Of a DNA stretch of 9,209 nucleotides, positions 1 to 7,672 are shown piece after piece. Position 1 is the first letter of the stretch. Each line of letters opens with the position of its first letter. This DNA comes from UBA1738 sp003453455 (GTDB taxonomy: Bacteria; Bacillota; Clostridia; UBA1381). The notes beneath the pieces are model-generated. The model was not told where the DNA came from. It did not search any database and saw only the letters and a program-made list of their open reading frames with translations. The stretch is from assembly GCA_946621875.1 (NCBI GenBank), contig CAMOOX010000048.1:1-9209 (forward strand), read 5' to 3'. Position numbers and translations under genes: made by a program.

Positions 1-479
1 AGGGTATAAGACAAGGCGTTTACAGGAATCTCGGTCTCCGGGCTCGGGTTATTGACGGCTACGGTAATTTTATTGATATTGGCGATGTTTATTGGAAATA
101 TGGAGAGCTTACAGGAATACGCCCTGACATTTTGTATGCTCAGGCTGCAAAAGAGACAGGTTACGGAAAATTCGGAAGAATGGTAAAACCTGAGGATAAT
201 AACTGGGCGGGTATTAAACCAAGGTACGAAAACGGTCATCAGCACGAAATTTTTGATACGCCTGATGACGGCGTAAGAGCGCATTTTAACCATGTTGCTG
301 CGTATATTGGAACAGAGCCGTATGGAGAACCCCATGGTCGCTACTATTCGGTAAAATCACTCAGTTGGGCAGGTACTATAACTACATTGGAAGAGCTTGG
401 CGGGAAATGGTGCCCGGATTTGTATTACGGATACAGTATTTTGCATAATCTTTTAGAACCTATGATTGAGGTAAAATAG
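1..479 (+). CDS. Glucosaminidase-type peptidoglycan hydrolase, C-terminal part (5' end outside window)
   Basis: The frame is open from the first complete codon at position 3 to TAG at 477-479, giving 158 visible codons with no convincing start, so the gene begins upstream of the window. The visible part looks like the endo-beta-N-acetylglucosaminidase/FlgJ-like fold (PF01832 type), which cuts the glycan strand of peptidoglycan outside the cell. Evidence is the block AQAAKETGYGKF, matching the family pattern AQAALESGWGKS with the presumed catalytic Glu encoded at 153-155, then NNWAGIK (family NNLFGIK), a FDTPDDGVRAHFNH segment, and LEELGGKWCPDLYYGYSI near the C-terminus. The preceding stretch, GDVYWKYGELTGIRPDIL, is the usual helix ahead of the catalytic block. 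The domain sits at the very end of the protein, so any signal peptide or wall-binding domain would be N-terminal and unseen. It ends 1 nt before dtd. Substrate specificity is inferred only. Confidence 0.8.
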   Translation, partial: GIRQGVYRNLGLRARVIDGYGNFIDIGDVYWKYGELTGIRPDILYAQAAKETGYGKFGRMVKPEDNNWAGIKPRYENGHQHEIFDTPDDGVRAHFNHVAAYIGTEPYGEPHGRYYSVKSLSWAGTITTLEELGGKWCPDLYYGYSILHNLLEPMIEVK

Positions 480-480
480 T

Positions 481-924
481 ATGAGATGTGTTATTCAGAG
501 GGTAAACAGAGCATCTGTATCGGTAGATGGGGAAATCTGCGGAAGTATCCGTAAAGGAATACTTGTTTTTTTAGGCATTTGCGACGACGATACGGACAAG
601 GATTTGAAATGGCTTGCGGATAAGGTTATCGGTCTCCGTATTTTTGAAGATGAAAACGAAAGAATGAATTTGTCACTTCAAGATATTGACGGCGAGATTT
701 TAATTATAAGTCAGTTCACTCTGTTCGGTAACTGCAAAAAGGGAAAACGCCCTGATTTTACGCAGGCAGGAAAGCCAGAATTTGCAAAGCTTATGTATCA
801 AAAATTTGTTGACTATTGCAGTAGTATAATAAAAATAACACAAAGCGGTGTTTTTGGCGCTGATATGAAGGTTGATTTAGAAAATGACGGCCCTGTCACA
901 TTGATAATTGACAGTAAAAAATAA
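481..924 (+). CDS. dtd: D-aminoacyl-tRNA deacylase (DTD)
   Basis: Cytoplasmic proofreading enzyme that hydrolyses D-amino acids, such as D-Tyr, from mischarged tRNAs and so keeps D-residues out of proteins. The 147-residue length is typical of the bacterial enzyme. Both active-site signatures are visible: SQFTLFG with T80, and NDGPVT with the Gly137-Pro138 pair that forms the cross-subunit Gly-cisPro chirality filter. The N-terminus (MRCVIQRVNRASVSVDG) and the KKGKRPDF segment are also standard. The ATG at 481 is preceded by GAGG at 468-471, 9 nt away, inside the end of the preceding hydrolase gene, so the two are probably cotranscribed. The gene is followed after 19 nt by a glycosyltransferase. 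Its place at the head of a wall-polysaccharide cluster is unusual, because in many Firmicutes dtd sits beside relA. The family assignment is very secure. Confidence 0.97.
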   Translation: MRCVIQRVNRASVSVDGEICGSIRKGILVFLGICDDDTDKDLKWLADKVIGLRIFEDENERMNLSLQDIDGEILIISQFTLFGNCKKGKRPDFTQAGKPEFAKLMYQKFVDYCSSIIKITQSGVFGADMKVDLENDGPVTLIIDSKK

Positions 925-927
925 AAC

Positions 928-936
928 AGAGGAGAG
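928..936 (+). promoter_or_regulatory. Shine-Dalgarno site deciding a TTG start
   Basis: AGAGGAGAG lies in the 19-nt gap after dtd. Its GGAG core is 9 nt upstream of TTG at 944. Alternative in-frame starts fit poorly: TTG at 908 lies inside dtd and upstream of this site, and ATG at 956 is about 20 nt away. The protein that results from 944 begins MNILMALMGLDIGGAETHV, a natural N-terminus for a GT-B glycosyltransferase. Confidence 0.8.
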
Positions 937-943
937 TACGGTT

Positions 944-2062
944 TTGAATATACTTATGGCACTTATGGGGCTTGATATAGGAGGCGCGGAAACTCATGTT
1001 GCCGAGCTTTCCAAAGAGCTTAAAAGGCGTGGGCATAATATTGTTATTGCTTCAAACGGCGGAGTTTATGAAAAGGAATTGGCGGATTTTGGTATTAAGC
1101 ACTATAAAGTACCGCTCCAAAATAAAAAGCCAAACAATATCATATCGTCTATATCTCTTTTAAAGCAGATAATTAAAGATGAGAATATTGATATTGTTCA
1201 TTCCCATGCAAGAATTCCGTCTTTTTTGCTTGGGAAATTGCAAAAAAGTATGAAATTTCCATTTGTTACAACAGCACATTGGATATTTTCTACTAAATAT
1301 GGACTTAAATATATAACTGACTGGGGTCAAAAAACGCTTGCCGTAAGCGAAGATATTAAAAAATATCTCATAGATAATTACAATATTCCTGAAAAGAATA
1401 TTACAGTTACCGTAAACGGTATTGATACCGAAAAATTTAAGAAAAATAACCCTTGTGATGATATAATAAAAGAATTTTCGATATCTGAAAGTGATAAAAC
1501 AATAGTATATGTAAGCCGTATGGACTCGGACAGAAGCTTAGTAGCGCATCAGCTCATTTCTTCTGTTGACGCACTTGTCCCTGTAATAGATAATTTAAAG
1601 TGCATAATAGTCGGTGGCGGAAATGATTTTGATAATGTCAAAAAAGAGGCAGACGCGGTAAATAAAAAATATGGAAAAGATATAATAATACTGACGGGTG
1701 CGAGAACAGATATAAATAAAATCATATCCGCAGCCAACCTTTTTGTAGGTGTTTCAAGAGCCGCCTTAGAGGCTATGGCATCGCAAAAGCCATGCATAAT
1801 TGCAGGGAATGAGGGATATATCGGACTTTTTGATGAGAATAAGCTGGAAATTGCATTTGCAACTAATTTCTGCTGCCGGGGCTGTGAAAAATCTCAGACG
1901 GAAATTTTAACACAGGACATAGCAAATTTTTTCGGTATGTGGGAAGATGAAATAGATAGAATGGCACGGTATTCAAGAGAGGTTGTTTTAGAGCATTATT
2001 CTGTTGCAAAAATGGCTGATGATGCGGAAAAAGTCTATAAAGAGGCTATGGAGGAGAAGTAA
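944..2062 (+). CDS. Family 4 glycosyltransferase (GT-B fold), TTG start
   Basis: Predicted 372-residue cytoplasmic or membrane-associated retaining glycosyltransferase that would add a sugar to a lipid-linked acceptor; donor and acceptor are unknown. The N-terminal Rossmann half starts with the glycine-rich loop GLDIGGAETHVAEL (residues 9-22) and has DIVHSHAR; the C-terminal half has TVNGIDTEKF, YVSRMDSDRS with R192, and VSRAALEAMASQKP with E276. Oddly, the first Glu of the usual EX7E motif is absent: the residue eight before E276 is Val. The C-terminal region also carries a cysteine group, FCCRGC (C310, C311, C314). The TTG start at 944 is chosen from the ribosome binding site at 928-936. 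Stop TAA at 2060-2062 is 1 nt from csaB. Linkage to csaB, a flippase and a ligase suggests a role in wall-polymer assembly. The family call is good, the exact role inferred. Confidence 0.87.
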   Translation: MNILMALMGLDIGGAETHVAELSKELKRRGHNIVIASNGGVYEKELADFGIKHYKVPLQNKKPNNIISSISLLKQIIKDENIDIVHSHARIPSFLLGKLQKSMKFPFVTTAHWIFSTKYGLKYITDWGQKTLAVSEDIKKYLIDNYNIPEKNITVTVNGIDTEKFKKNNPCDDIIKEFSISESDKTIVYVSRMDSDRSLVAHQLISSVDALVPVIDNLKCIIVGGGNDFDNVKKEADAVNKKYGKDIIILTGARTDINKIISAANLFVGVSRAALEAMASQKPCIIAGNEGYIGLFDENKLEIAFATNFCCRGCEKSQTEILTQDIANFFGMWEDEIDRMARYSREVVLEHYSVAKMADDAEKVYKEAMEEK

Positions 2063-2063
2063 T

Positions 2064-3158
2064 ATGAAATTCGTTATTTCAGGCTACTATGGGTTTGAAA
2101 ACAGCGGTGATGACGCATTGCTTCTTACCATAATCAGGCAAATAAGAAATGACTATAAAAATGCGCAAATTACCGTACTTTCAAAATCACCAAAAAAGAC
2201 AGCCGCAGATTATGGCGTAGTTTCTGTATATCGATATAATCCGATATCTGTGATTTTTCATATATTAAAGTGCAATCTTTTAATTTCAGGCGGCGGAACG
2301 CTTATTCAGGATGCTACAAGCACAAAATCACTCATATACTATCTTGCGATTATTAAGATAGCGCGGTTCTTTAAAAAGAAGGTAATGCTGTATGCAAACG
2401 GTATAGGGCCTTTAACCTCATTTAAGAATATCGAAAAGACAAAAAATGTATTAAATGATGTTGACCTCATCACTCTTCGTGACAAAAATTCTGTTTATGA
2501 GCTTGAACAAATTGGTGTGACAAAACCGCGCATAGAGCTTACGGCAGACCCTGTTTTTCTGCTGCAAGAAAATGGCGATGCGGATAAAATTCTGGATATA
2601 TATAAGATACCGCAAGACAAAAAGCTTATGTGCATATCGGTCAGGGAATGGAGGGACAACCCTTCTGATTTTGTGAAAATTATCGCTGAATTTTGCGATT
2701 ATGCAAAGGAAAAATACGATATTTATACCGTATTTTTGCCCATGCAGACAAGCGTTGATTATCAAATAGCTCTAAAAATTAAAAATGCTATGAAAAACAG
2801 CGCTACAATAGTGAGCGGAAAATATTCCTTTGAAACAATTCTGTCGCTTATAGGTAAGATGTACACTTGTGTAGGAATGAGGCTTCATAGCATTATTTAT
2901 GCGGCAAAGATGCTTGTTCCTGCAATAGGACTTGTATATGACCCAAAGGTGAAAGGGTTTTTAGAATATATCAACGAGGACAGATTTATAGATGTAACCG
3001 AAATTAATAGAGAAATTTTATGCAAAACGCTTGACGGCCTTTGCGAAAATTATGACGCTATAAAGTCTCATATGAAGTATGAGATACGGGATATGCGAAA
3101 AAAAGCGGAATTAAACGGAGAACTTATGAAAAATCTCTTAAACGGAGAAGAAAACTAA
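2064..3158 (+). CDS. csaB: Polysaccharide pyruvyl transferase CsaB
   Basis: A 364-residue protein of the polysaccharide pyruvyl transferase family (PF04230). In characterised Gram-positives, CsaB transfers a pyruvate ketal from phosphoenolpyruvate to ManNAc of the secondary cell-wall polymer, creating the ligand bound by S-layer homology (SLH) domains. Family marks are all present: SGYYGFENSGDDALL at the N-terminus (residues 6-20), the ISGGGTLIQDATS loop (around residues 74-86), NGIGPL, the RDKNSVYELEQIG and TADPVF segments, and the C-terminal GMRLHSIIYAA block (G271 to A281, including R273 and H275). The ATG at 2064 has GAGGAG at 2051-2056; the frame extends 60 nt further upstream into the preceding gene, but that extension is charged, unlike the family, and rejected. 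Its stop TAA shares one base with the ATG of murJ (TAATG). No SLH-domain gene lies in the window. Confidence 0.93.
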   Translation: MKFVISGYYGFENSGDDALLLTIIRQIRNDYKNAQITVLSKSPKKTAADYGVVSVYRYNPISVIFHILKCNLLISGGGTLIQDATSTKSLIYYLAIIKIARFFKKKVMLYANGIGPLTSFKNIEKTKNVLNDVDLITLRDKNSVYELEQIGVTKPRIELTADPVFLLQENGDADKILDIYKIPQDKKLMCISVREWRDNPSDFVKIIAEFCDYAKEKYDIYTVFLPMQTSVDYQIALKIKNAMKNSATIVSGKYSFETILSLIGKMYTCVGMRLHSIIYAAKMLVPAIGLVYDPKVKGFLEYINEDRFIDVTEINREILCKTLDGLCENYDAIKSHMKYEIRDMRKKAELNGELMKNLLNGEEN

Positions 3159-4699
3159 TGGAAAATTCGCGTAAAATGTTAAAAACAGCAGGATTTATGG
3201 CAGTCGCCACATTTTTGGCGAAGGTATGCGGACTTATAAGAGATATGCTGATTGCTGCTTTTTTTGGGACCGATATGGAGGCGGACGCATATCTTGCTGC
3301 AACAAAGCTTCCCACAACACTTTTTGATTTAGTAATTGGCGGAGTTATTTCGGCTGCTTTTATACCCATATTTAACGGTGTATTAAAAAAAGAAGATAAA
3401 AAGGCGGCACTTTTGTTCGCAAACCGATTTATCGGAATGGTTCTCTTAGTTACGGGACTTATTACAGTTTTCGGTGTTGCATTTTCCGATAAACTGATTT
3501 ATTTTATGGCGCCTGATTTTGACGCCCAAACGCACAGCCTTGCAATGCGCCTTTCGGCAATAATGTTTCCGATGATTATATGCACAGGTCTTGCATTTTC
3601 CTTTGTTGGGATTTTGCAATCCTTTGGCGAGTATAATATCCCCGCAATTATGAGCCTTGTTTCCAATCTTGCGGTAATTTTATATTTTGCGCTTTTTGGA
3701 AAAAAATTTGGCGTTTACGGACTTGCAGTTACAATGGTTATTGCATGGAGCTTGCAGGTTTTCATTCAGATACCGTCACTTATGCGGTTTGAATTTAAAT
3801 TTAGGCCATCTATAAACTTTAAAGATGAAAATGTTAAAAGTGCAATGAAACTTGCATTGCCTATGCTCGTAAGCACATGGGTACAGCCTTTATATACCAT
3901 TATAAATACACGGCTTGCATCAGGGATTGAAAGAGGCGTATCCTCTTTGGAATATGCAAATAGATTATATATTGTAATTACAGGAGTTTTCTCCTTTGTA
4001 ATAACTAATCTGCTTTTTCCAAAGATGTCAAGGGCATATGTTAGCGGAAATAAAGACGAAGCAAAAGAAATGCTTGTAACCTCGCTAAAAGCTATAACAG
4101 TGATAATTCTACCTATAACAGCAATAACTGCGGTGCTTTCAGAGCCTGTTATTGCAGTGCTCTATCAGCACGGAGGATTTACCTATACAGATACTCTAAG
4201 AACGGCAGGGGCTCTTTTCTGGTATGCTTTTGGTATGATAGCCCTATCATATAACGAGATACTTTCAAAGGCATTCTTTTCTATGAGAAATTCAAAAACG
4301 CCTATGATAAATGCTATTATTTCAATGGCAGCAAATATTATAACCGCATATACACTGTCATCAATGCTTGGAATTTCCGGACTTGCGATAGCTGCTGCGG
4401 TTGGCTCATATGTAAATGCAGGTTTAAATTATGCCTTTATGAAAAAATACTATAAACCTATTTTTACAAAATCAGACCTTTTGAATTTACTAAAAACGCT
4501 TATATCCGCCATTAGTATGGCGTTGGGTATGACTCTTATTTATAAATCGCTTTCAGAAAACCTTATAGCAACTCTTGCAGGGCAAGTGATTGTGCTTGCG
4601 GTTTGCGGATTTGTAGGAGTTTTGATATTTGCGATTTTATCTATTTTACTTAAAGTCGATATTATAATGAATTTGCTGAAAAAAGGAGGCGGAGAATAA
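3158..4699 (+). CDS. murJ: MurJ/MviN-family lipid-linked oligosaccharide flippase
   Basis: A 513-residue polytopic membrane protein of the MOP superfamily (MviN/MurJ, PF03023), the usual length for a 14-helix member. MurJ flips lipid II across the cytoplasmic membrane; here a wall-polysaccharide precursor is an alternative cargo because of the neighbours. The strongest signature is N-terminal: GLIRDMLIAAFFG (residues 25-37, R28) followed by ADAYLAATKLP (D43) and GGVISAAFIPIF. The mid-protein motif TRLASGIERGVSSLEYANRL (about residues 251-270) and LLFPKMSRA also match. The central cavity arginines expected for MurJ have candidates at R28, R252 and R269, though alignment is needed. The ATG overlaps the csaB stop by 1 nt and has GGAGAAG at 3144-3150. 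The 3' end overlaps the next gene by 1 nt. Whether this is the cell's only MurJ cannot be told from the window, so the symbol states family, not proven cargo. Confidence 0.9.
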   Translation: MENSRKMLKTAGFMAVATFLAKVCGLIRDMLIAAFFGTDMEADAYLAATKLPTTLFDLVIGGVISAAFIPIFNGVLKKEDKKAALLFANRFIGMVLLVTGLITVFGVAFSDKLIYFMAPDFDAQTHSLAMRLSAIMFPMIICTGLAFSFVGILQSFGEYNIPAIMSLVSNLAVILYFALFGKKFGVYGLAVTMVIAWSLQVFIQIPSLMRFEFKFRPSINFKDENVKSAMKLALPMLVSTWVQPLYTIINTRLASGIERGVSSLEYANRLYIVITGVFSFVITNLLFPKMSRAYVSGNKDEAKEMLVTSLKAITVIILPITAITAVLSEPVIAVLYQHGGFTYTDTLRTAGALFWYAFGMIALSYNEILSKAFFSMRNSKTPMINAIISMAANIITAYTLSSMLGISGLAIAAAVGSYVNAGLNYAFMKKYYKPIFTKSDLLNLLKTLISAISMALGMTLIYKSLSENLIATLAGQVIVLAVCGFVGVLIFAILSILLKVDIIMNLLKKGGGE

Positions 4700-6576
4700 T
4701 GCATAGCGTACTAATAGCCTATATAATCGGATTTTTTAATGCTTTTTTTCGCATCTTTAAGAAAAGTGCTGTTTACCGAATCTTTGACAAGGTGTATTCG
4801 GTTATTTCCTCTTCATGGAAAAACAGTGTGATTATGCAAAAAATCAAGGCTTGCGGTCAACATGATGTGCAGAAGCAGTCTGTTTTATATAAAATTGTGC
4901 ATTTGCCCTTTTTGGTTTTAGAAAATATTTCTGAAAAGGCAGGAGATTTTTTTTCATCAGCTTATGAAAATAGCGTGATTTTAAAAAATCTTTATGCATT
5001 TTTGGACAATGCTCTTTCGCTTAACACAAAGTTTTATGCACTTATGCTGGTTGGAATAGCTCTTTCAAGACAACTTTTCGCTTTTTCCTTTTCAGCTAAA
5101 ATGTCCGCCTTGTTGCTGCTTGGAATAGCAATTCTTTTTACAGATTATAATGTAACAGACTTCTTTGAAGAAAGTAAAACAGTAAAGTTTTTGCTGGCTT
5201 TGATTGGATTTTCTGATATATCCTTTGATATTTACGATAAAACAAATTTAAAAAAGCGCAGTGCGTTATTCTTTGCATTCGTTGTGGGCATAGTTTCGGG
5301 AATTTTACTTAAAAAATCGTATATTTTTGCCATAATTCCATTTTTTGCAATAGTGTTAGCGGCTCTTGTATTAAAGTACCCAATATCAGGCATTTTCTTC
5401 TCCGCTTTTTCAGCGCCATTCGTGCCTACAATGCTGCTTGCCGCGCTTGTTCTTTATACGGAATTTTGTTTTTGCTTTTATACTGTACGCACAAAAGATT
5501 TTAAATGGAAAATTGACAGTATCGGCACAGGGTTAGGATTTTTTCTTATATTTATGTTTATTTCCTCAATATTTTCGTTTAGTGCAAAAAAAAGTATTTT
5601 GGTTTGGGGATTATACCTCATATTTATAGGATACTATTTCACCATAACAAATGCAGTTAAAACGAAAAAACAGCTCTATTCAATAATAAGACTTTTTGTT
5701 ATAGCAGGATTTTTTGTGAGCATTTATGGCATAGCTCAGTATGTGTTTGGCTGGGATACACAAAATGCGTGGATAGATGAAGAAATGTTTGAAAATGCAA
5801 CAATGAGAGCATATTCAACTATGGGAAATCCGAATGTTTTGGGTGAATATTTACTTTTGCTGATACCTCTTTGTATGTTTTTGTTTATTAAAAGCAGCGC
5901 AAAAACACTGCAAAAGTGGTTTTGGCTTGTTGCAGCAGGCGCAGGAACACTTTGTATGGTTTTAACTCAGTCGAGGGGCTGCTGGATAGGACTATTTTTA
6001 GCCGCAGCAATTTTTGTAACCTTCTATAACGGAAAGCTTTGGGGACTTTTGCCTTTTCTACTGCTTGCCTTGCCTTTTGTATTGCCGCAAACTATGATAG
6101 ACCGGTTTTTAAGTGTAGGAAATTTAGAGGATTCCTCAACATCGTACAGGGTATTTATATGGCTTGGTACAATATCTATGCTGCGTGATTTCTGGATTGG
6201 CGGAATTGGAATGGGTGAGGGCGCATTCAGGACCGTGTATCCATTTTATTCGTATAATTCGATAATAGCACCGCATTCGCATAATTTGTATTTACAGCTC
6301 TTAGTTGAGGGCGGAATATCTGCACTTATAATATTTTTAGTGACAATAATTATCTATATAAAGAAAACATCTGAAATTTTTTCAGGCAGGGGAAAGGAGA
6401 GTATTGACGGAGTTTTTGCTCTTGCAACTGTAAGCGCTGTATGCGGATTTTTAGTGCAAAGTATGTTCGATTATACCTTCTACAATTATCGAATGATGTC
6501 GATGTTCTTTATTATGTTAGCTCTGTCCTCGTGTCTTTTTAATTTTAAGGAGGTAGAAGATGCTGAAAGTTATTGA
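4699..6576 (+). CDS. O-antigen ligase/polymerase-like (Wzy/WaaL) membrane protein with N-terminal repeat region
   Basis: A 625-residue protein with many hydrophobic segments, the first clear cluster starting near residue 112. The C-terminal half matches the O-antigen ligase family (PF04932, Wzy_C): GNPNVLGEY (G376 to Y384), TQSRG with R426, IGGIGMGEGAF (from I500), and APHSHNLYLQLLVEGG with H526 and H528, the large extracytoplasmic loop where ligases and polymerases have essential Arg and His. Such enzymes take an undecaprenyl-linked glycan outside the membrane and join it to another glycan or to an acceptor; polymerase and ligase cannot be separated by sequence. Residues 1-111 are an unusual extension with one short hydrophobic stretch and two diverged repeats (listed separately). 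AAGGAGG at 4683-4689 serves the ATG, which overlaps the flippase stop by 1 nt. The 3' end overlaps the next gene by 17 nt, pointing to translational coupling. Confidence 0.86.
   Translation: MHSVLIAYIIGFFNAFFRIFKKSAVYRIFDKVYSVISSSWKNSVIMQKIKACGQHDVQKQSVLYKIVHLPFLVLENISEKAGDFFSSAYENSVILKNLYAFLDNALSLNTKFYALMLVGIALSRQLFAFSFSAKMSALLLLGIAILFTDYNVTDFFEESKTVKFLLALIGFSDISFDIYDKTNLKKRSALFFAFVVGIVSGILLKKSYIFAIIPFFAIVLAALVLKYPISGIFFSAFSAPFVPTMLLAALVLYTEFCFCFYTVRTKDFKWKIDSIGTGLGFFLIFMFISSIFSFSAKKSILVWGLYLIFIGYYFTITNAVKTKKQLYSIIRLFVIAGFFVSIYGIAQYVFGWDTQNAWIDEEMFENATMRAYSTMGNPNVLGEYLLLLIPLCMFLFIKSSAKTLQKWFWLVAAGAGTLCMVLTQSRGCWIGLFLAAAIFVTFYNGKLWGLLPFLLLALPFVLPQTMIDRFLSVGNLEDSSTSYRVFIWLGTISMLRDFWIGGIGMGEGAFRTVYPFYSYNSIIAPHSHNLYLQLLVEGGISALIIFLVTIIIYIKKTSEIFSGRGKESIDGVFALATVSAVCGFLVQSMFDYTFYNYRMMSMFFIMLALSSCLFNFKEVEDAESY
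4759..4845 (+). repeat. Diverged protein repeat, copy 1 (ligase residues 21-49)
   Basis: In-frame unit that begins KKSAVYRI and ends SSSWKNSVIMQKI. It matches copy 2 at both ends: K-K/Q-S-A/V-V/L-Y-R/K-I at the start and S-S-x-W/Y-K/E-N-S-V-I-M/L at the end. The unit precedes the membrane core of the O-antigen-ligase-like protein and looks amphipathic rather than membrane-spanning. The repeat is read by eye from the translation. Confidence 0.6.
4873..4992 (+). repeat. Diverged protein repeat, copy 2 (ligase residues 59-98)
   Basis: Second in-frame unit, beginning KQSVLYKI and ending FSSAYENSVILKNL. Compared with copy 1 it has roughly 10 extra residues in the middle (around LENISEKAGD). Some similarity remains at the DNA level over the NSVI part (aacagtgtgattat against aatagcgtgatttt), which supports an old tandem duplication over chance. 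Confidence 0.6.
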
Positions 6577-7672
6577 AGTGTCAAGTGATACAAATATCGG
6601 AGGTGCCGGCAGGTGTCTTATAATTTTGCTTTCTGAGCTTAATAAAGAGGAGTTTGAACCTTTGGTGCTGCTTCCTAAAAACAGTCTTTTAAAGCCAAAG
6701 ATTGAGGAGCTATGCGTGAAAGTCTGTGAGGCAGATATTGCTCCCGATAAATCATTGAATTTGTCGGACATTTTTAAGTTTATTAAGATTTTTAAAAGAG
6801 AAAAGCCTGATATTGTTCATACACACGCAAGTATGTCGGCAAGGATTGCCGCAAAGCTATGCGGAATTAAAACGGTATATACCCGCCATTCTGTTTTTCC
6901 GCCATCGCAGCGTATATCAAAAGGTTTGGGAAAACTTATAAACGGGTTTATCAATAATATTTTTGCAGATAGCATAATTGCAGTTGCGGACGCTGCAAAG
7001 GACAATTTAGTTAAAACCGGGGTGTCAGCTAAAAAAATCAAGGTGATCTTAAACGGCGTGTATCCTCTTAAAGAAAATTGCGATAAAACCGCATTAAAAA
7101 AGCGGTTTGGAGTAGAAGAAGGAGAGAAAGTTGTTTCAATAGTTGCTCGTCTTGAAGATATAAAAGGTCATGACTACTTTATAGATGCGGCGGATATGCT
7201 TTTAAAAAAAGGGTATTCTATAAAATTCTTTATAGCGGGTACAGGCTCTTATGAAGCACATTTAAGGGATAAAGTGCTATCGCTAAATAGAGAAAAGGAT
7301 ATAATTTTTACAGGCTTCTTAACAGATGTGGATAATTTGTTGCGTATTACTGATGTGCAAGTTAATGCATCTTTTGGAACGGAGGCTACAAGCCTGTCAC
7401 TTTTAGAGGGTATGAGTATTGGATTGCCCGCAGTTGTTTCAGATTTTGGAGGAAATCCGGGAGTTATTCAAAATGGAGAAAACGGAATTATTGTTCCGCA
7501 AAAAAATGCTCAAAAGATAGCGGATAGCGTTGAGAAGCTTTTATGTGACAGCGGATTATATGAAAGGCTGTCAAATGGTAGCAGGAGAATTTTTAATGAA
7601 AAGTTTACTGCGCAGAAAATGACAGAGCAAACCGAGCAAATATATAAAAGTCTTATGGAGGATTACCTATGA
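6560..7672 (+). CDS. Family 4 glycosyltransferase (GT-B fold)
   Basis: A 370-residue predicted retaining glycosyltransferase acting at the cytoplasmic face of the membrane. All family 4 landmarks are present: the N-terminal loop SSDTNIGGAGRCL (residues 8-20), DIVHTHASMSARIAA, the linker ILNGVYPL, the diphosphate-binding pair in VARLEDIKGHD (R197, K202), FIAGTGSYEAHL, IIFTGFLTDV, and a complete EX7E motif TEATSLSLLEGM with E275 and E283. Unlike the other transferase in the cluster (944-2062), it therefore keeps both acidic residues; the two proteins share the DIVHxHA motif but are otherwise strongly diverged. ATG at 6560 lies within the end of the ligase-like gene, preceded by a perfect AAGGAGG at 6547-6553 with 6 nt spacing. 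It ends by a 4-nt ATGA overlap with the next gene. Sugar and acceptor are unknown; participation in the same polysaccharide pathway is inferred from the operon. Confidence 0.9.
   Translation: MLKVIEVSSDTNIGGAGRCLIILLSELNKEEFEPLVLLPKNSLLKPKIEELCVKVCEADIAPDKSLNLSDIFKFIKIFKREKPDIVHTHASMSARIAAKLCGIKTVYTRHSVFPPSQRISKGLGKLINGFINNIFADSIIAVADAAKDNLVKTGVSAKKIKVILNGVYPLKENCDKTALKKRFGVEEGEKVVSIVARLEDIKGHDYFIDAADMLLKKGYSIKFFIAGTGSYEAHLRDKVLSLNREKDIIFTGFLTDVDNLLRITDVQVNASFGTEATSLSLLEGMSIGLPAVVSDFGGNPGVIQNGENGIIVPQKNAQKIADSVEKLLCDSGLYERLSNGSRRIFNEKFTAQKMTEQTEQIYKSLMEDYL

Noticed and set aside
132..479. TTG at 132 as the start of a 115-residue protein
   Set aside because: The same frame is open back to position 3 and encodes the helix leading into the glucosaminidase catalytic block, so the TTG codon is an internal Leu.
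908..943. TTG at 908 as the start of the first glycosyltransferase
   Set aside because: It lies inside dtd, lacks a ribosome binding site, and adds a polar stretch not expected before the MNILMALMGLDIGG N-terminus; the site at 928-936 points to 944.
1549..1797. Antisense open frame within the first glycosyltransferase; similar ones occur at 3124-3369, 6517-6771, 6817-7041, 7653-7865, 7717-7920 and 8114-8503
   Set aside because: All are shadows of well-supported + strand genes, low in complexity and without family resemblance.
1868..1885. FCCRGC as a zinc-binding site
   Set aside because: Only three cysteines in one short stretch and no second Cys/His pair nearby that I can identify, so a metal site is not claimed.
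2004..2063. Extension of csaB upstream to an ATG at 2004
   Set aside because: It adds 20 highly basic residues overlapping the end of the previous gene; ATG at 2064 has a clear GAGGAG site and gives the family N-terminus.
2451..2765. Antisense open frame of about 104 codons within csaB
   Set aside because: It lies wholly opposite a secure gene, has no ribosome binding site that stands out and no recognisable domain.
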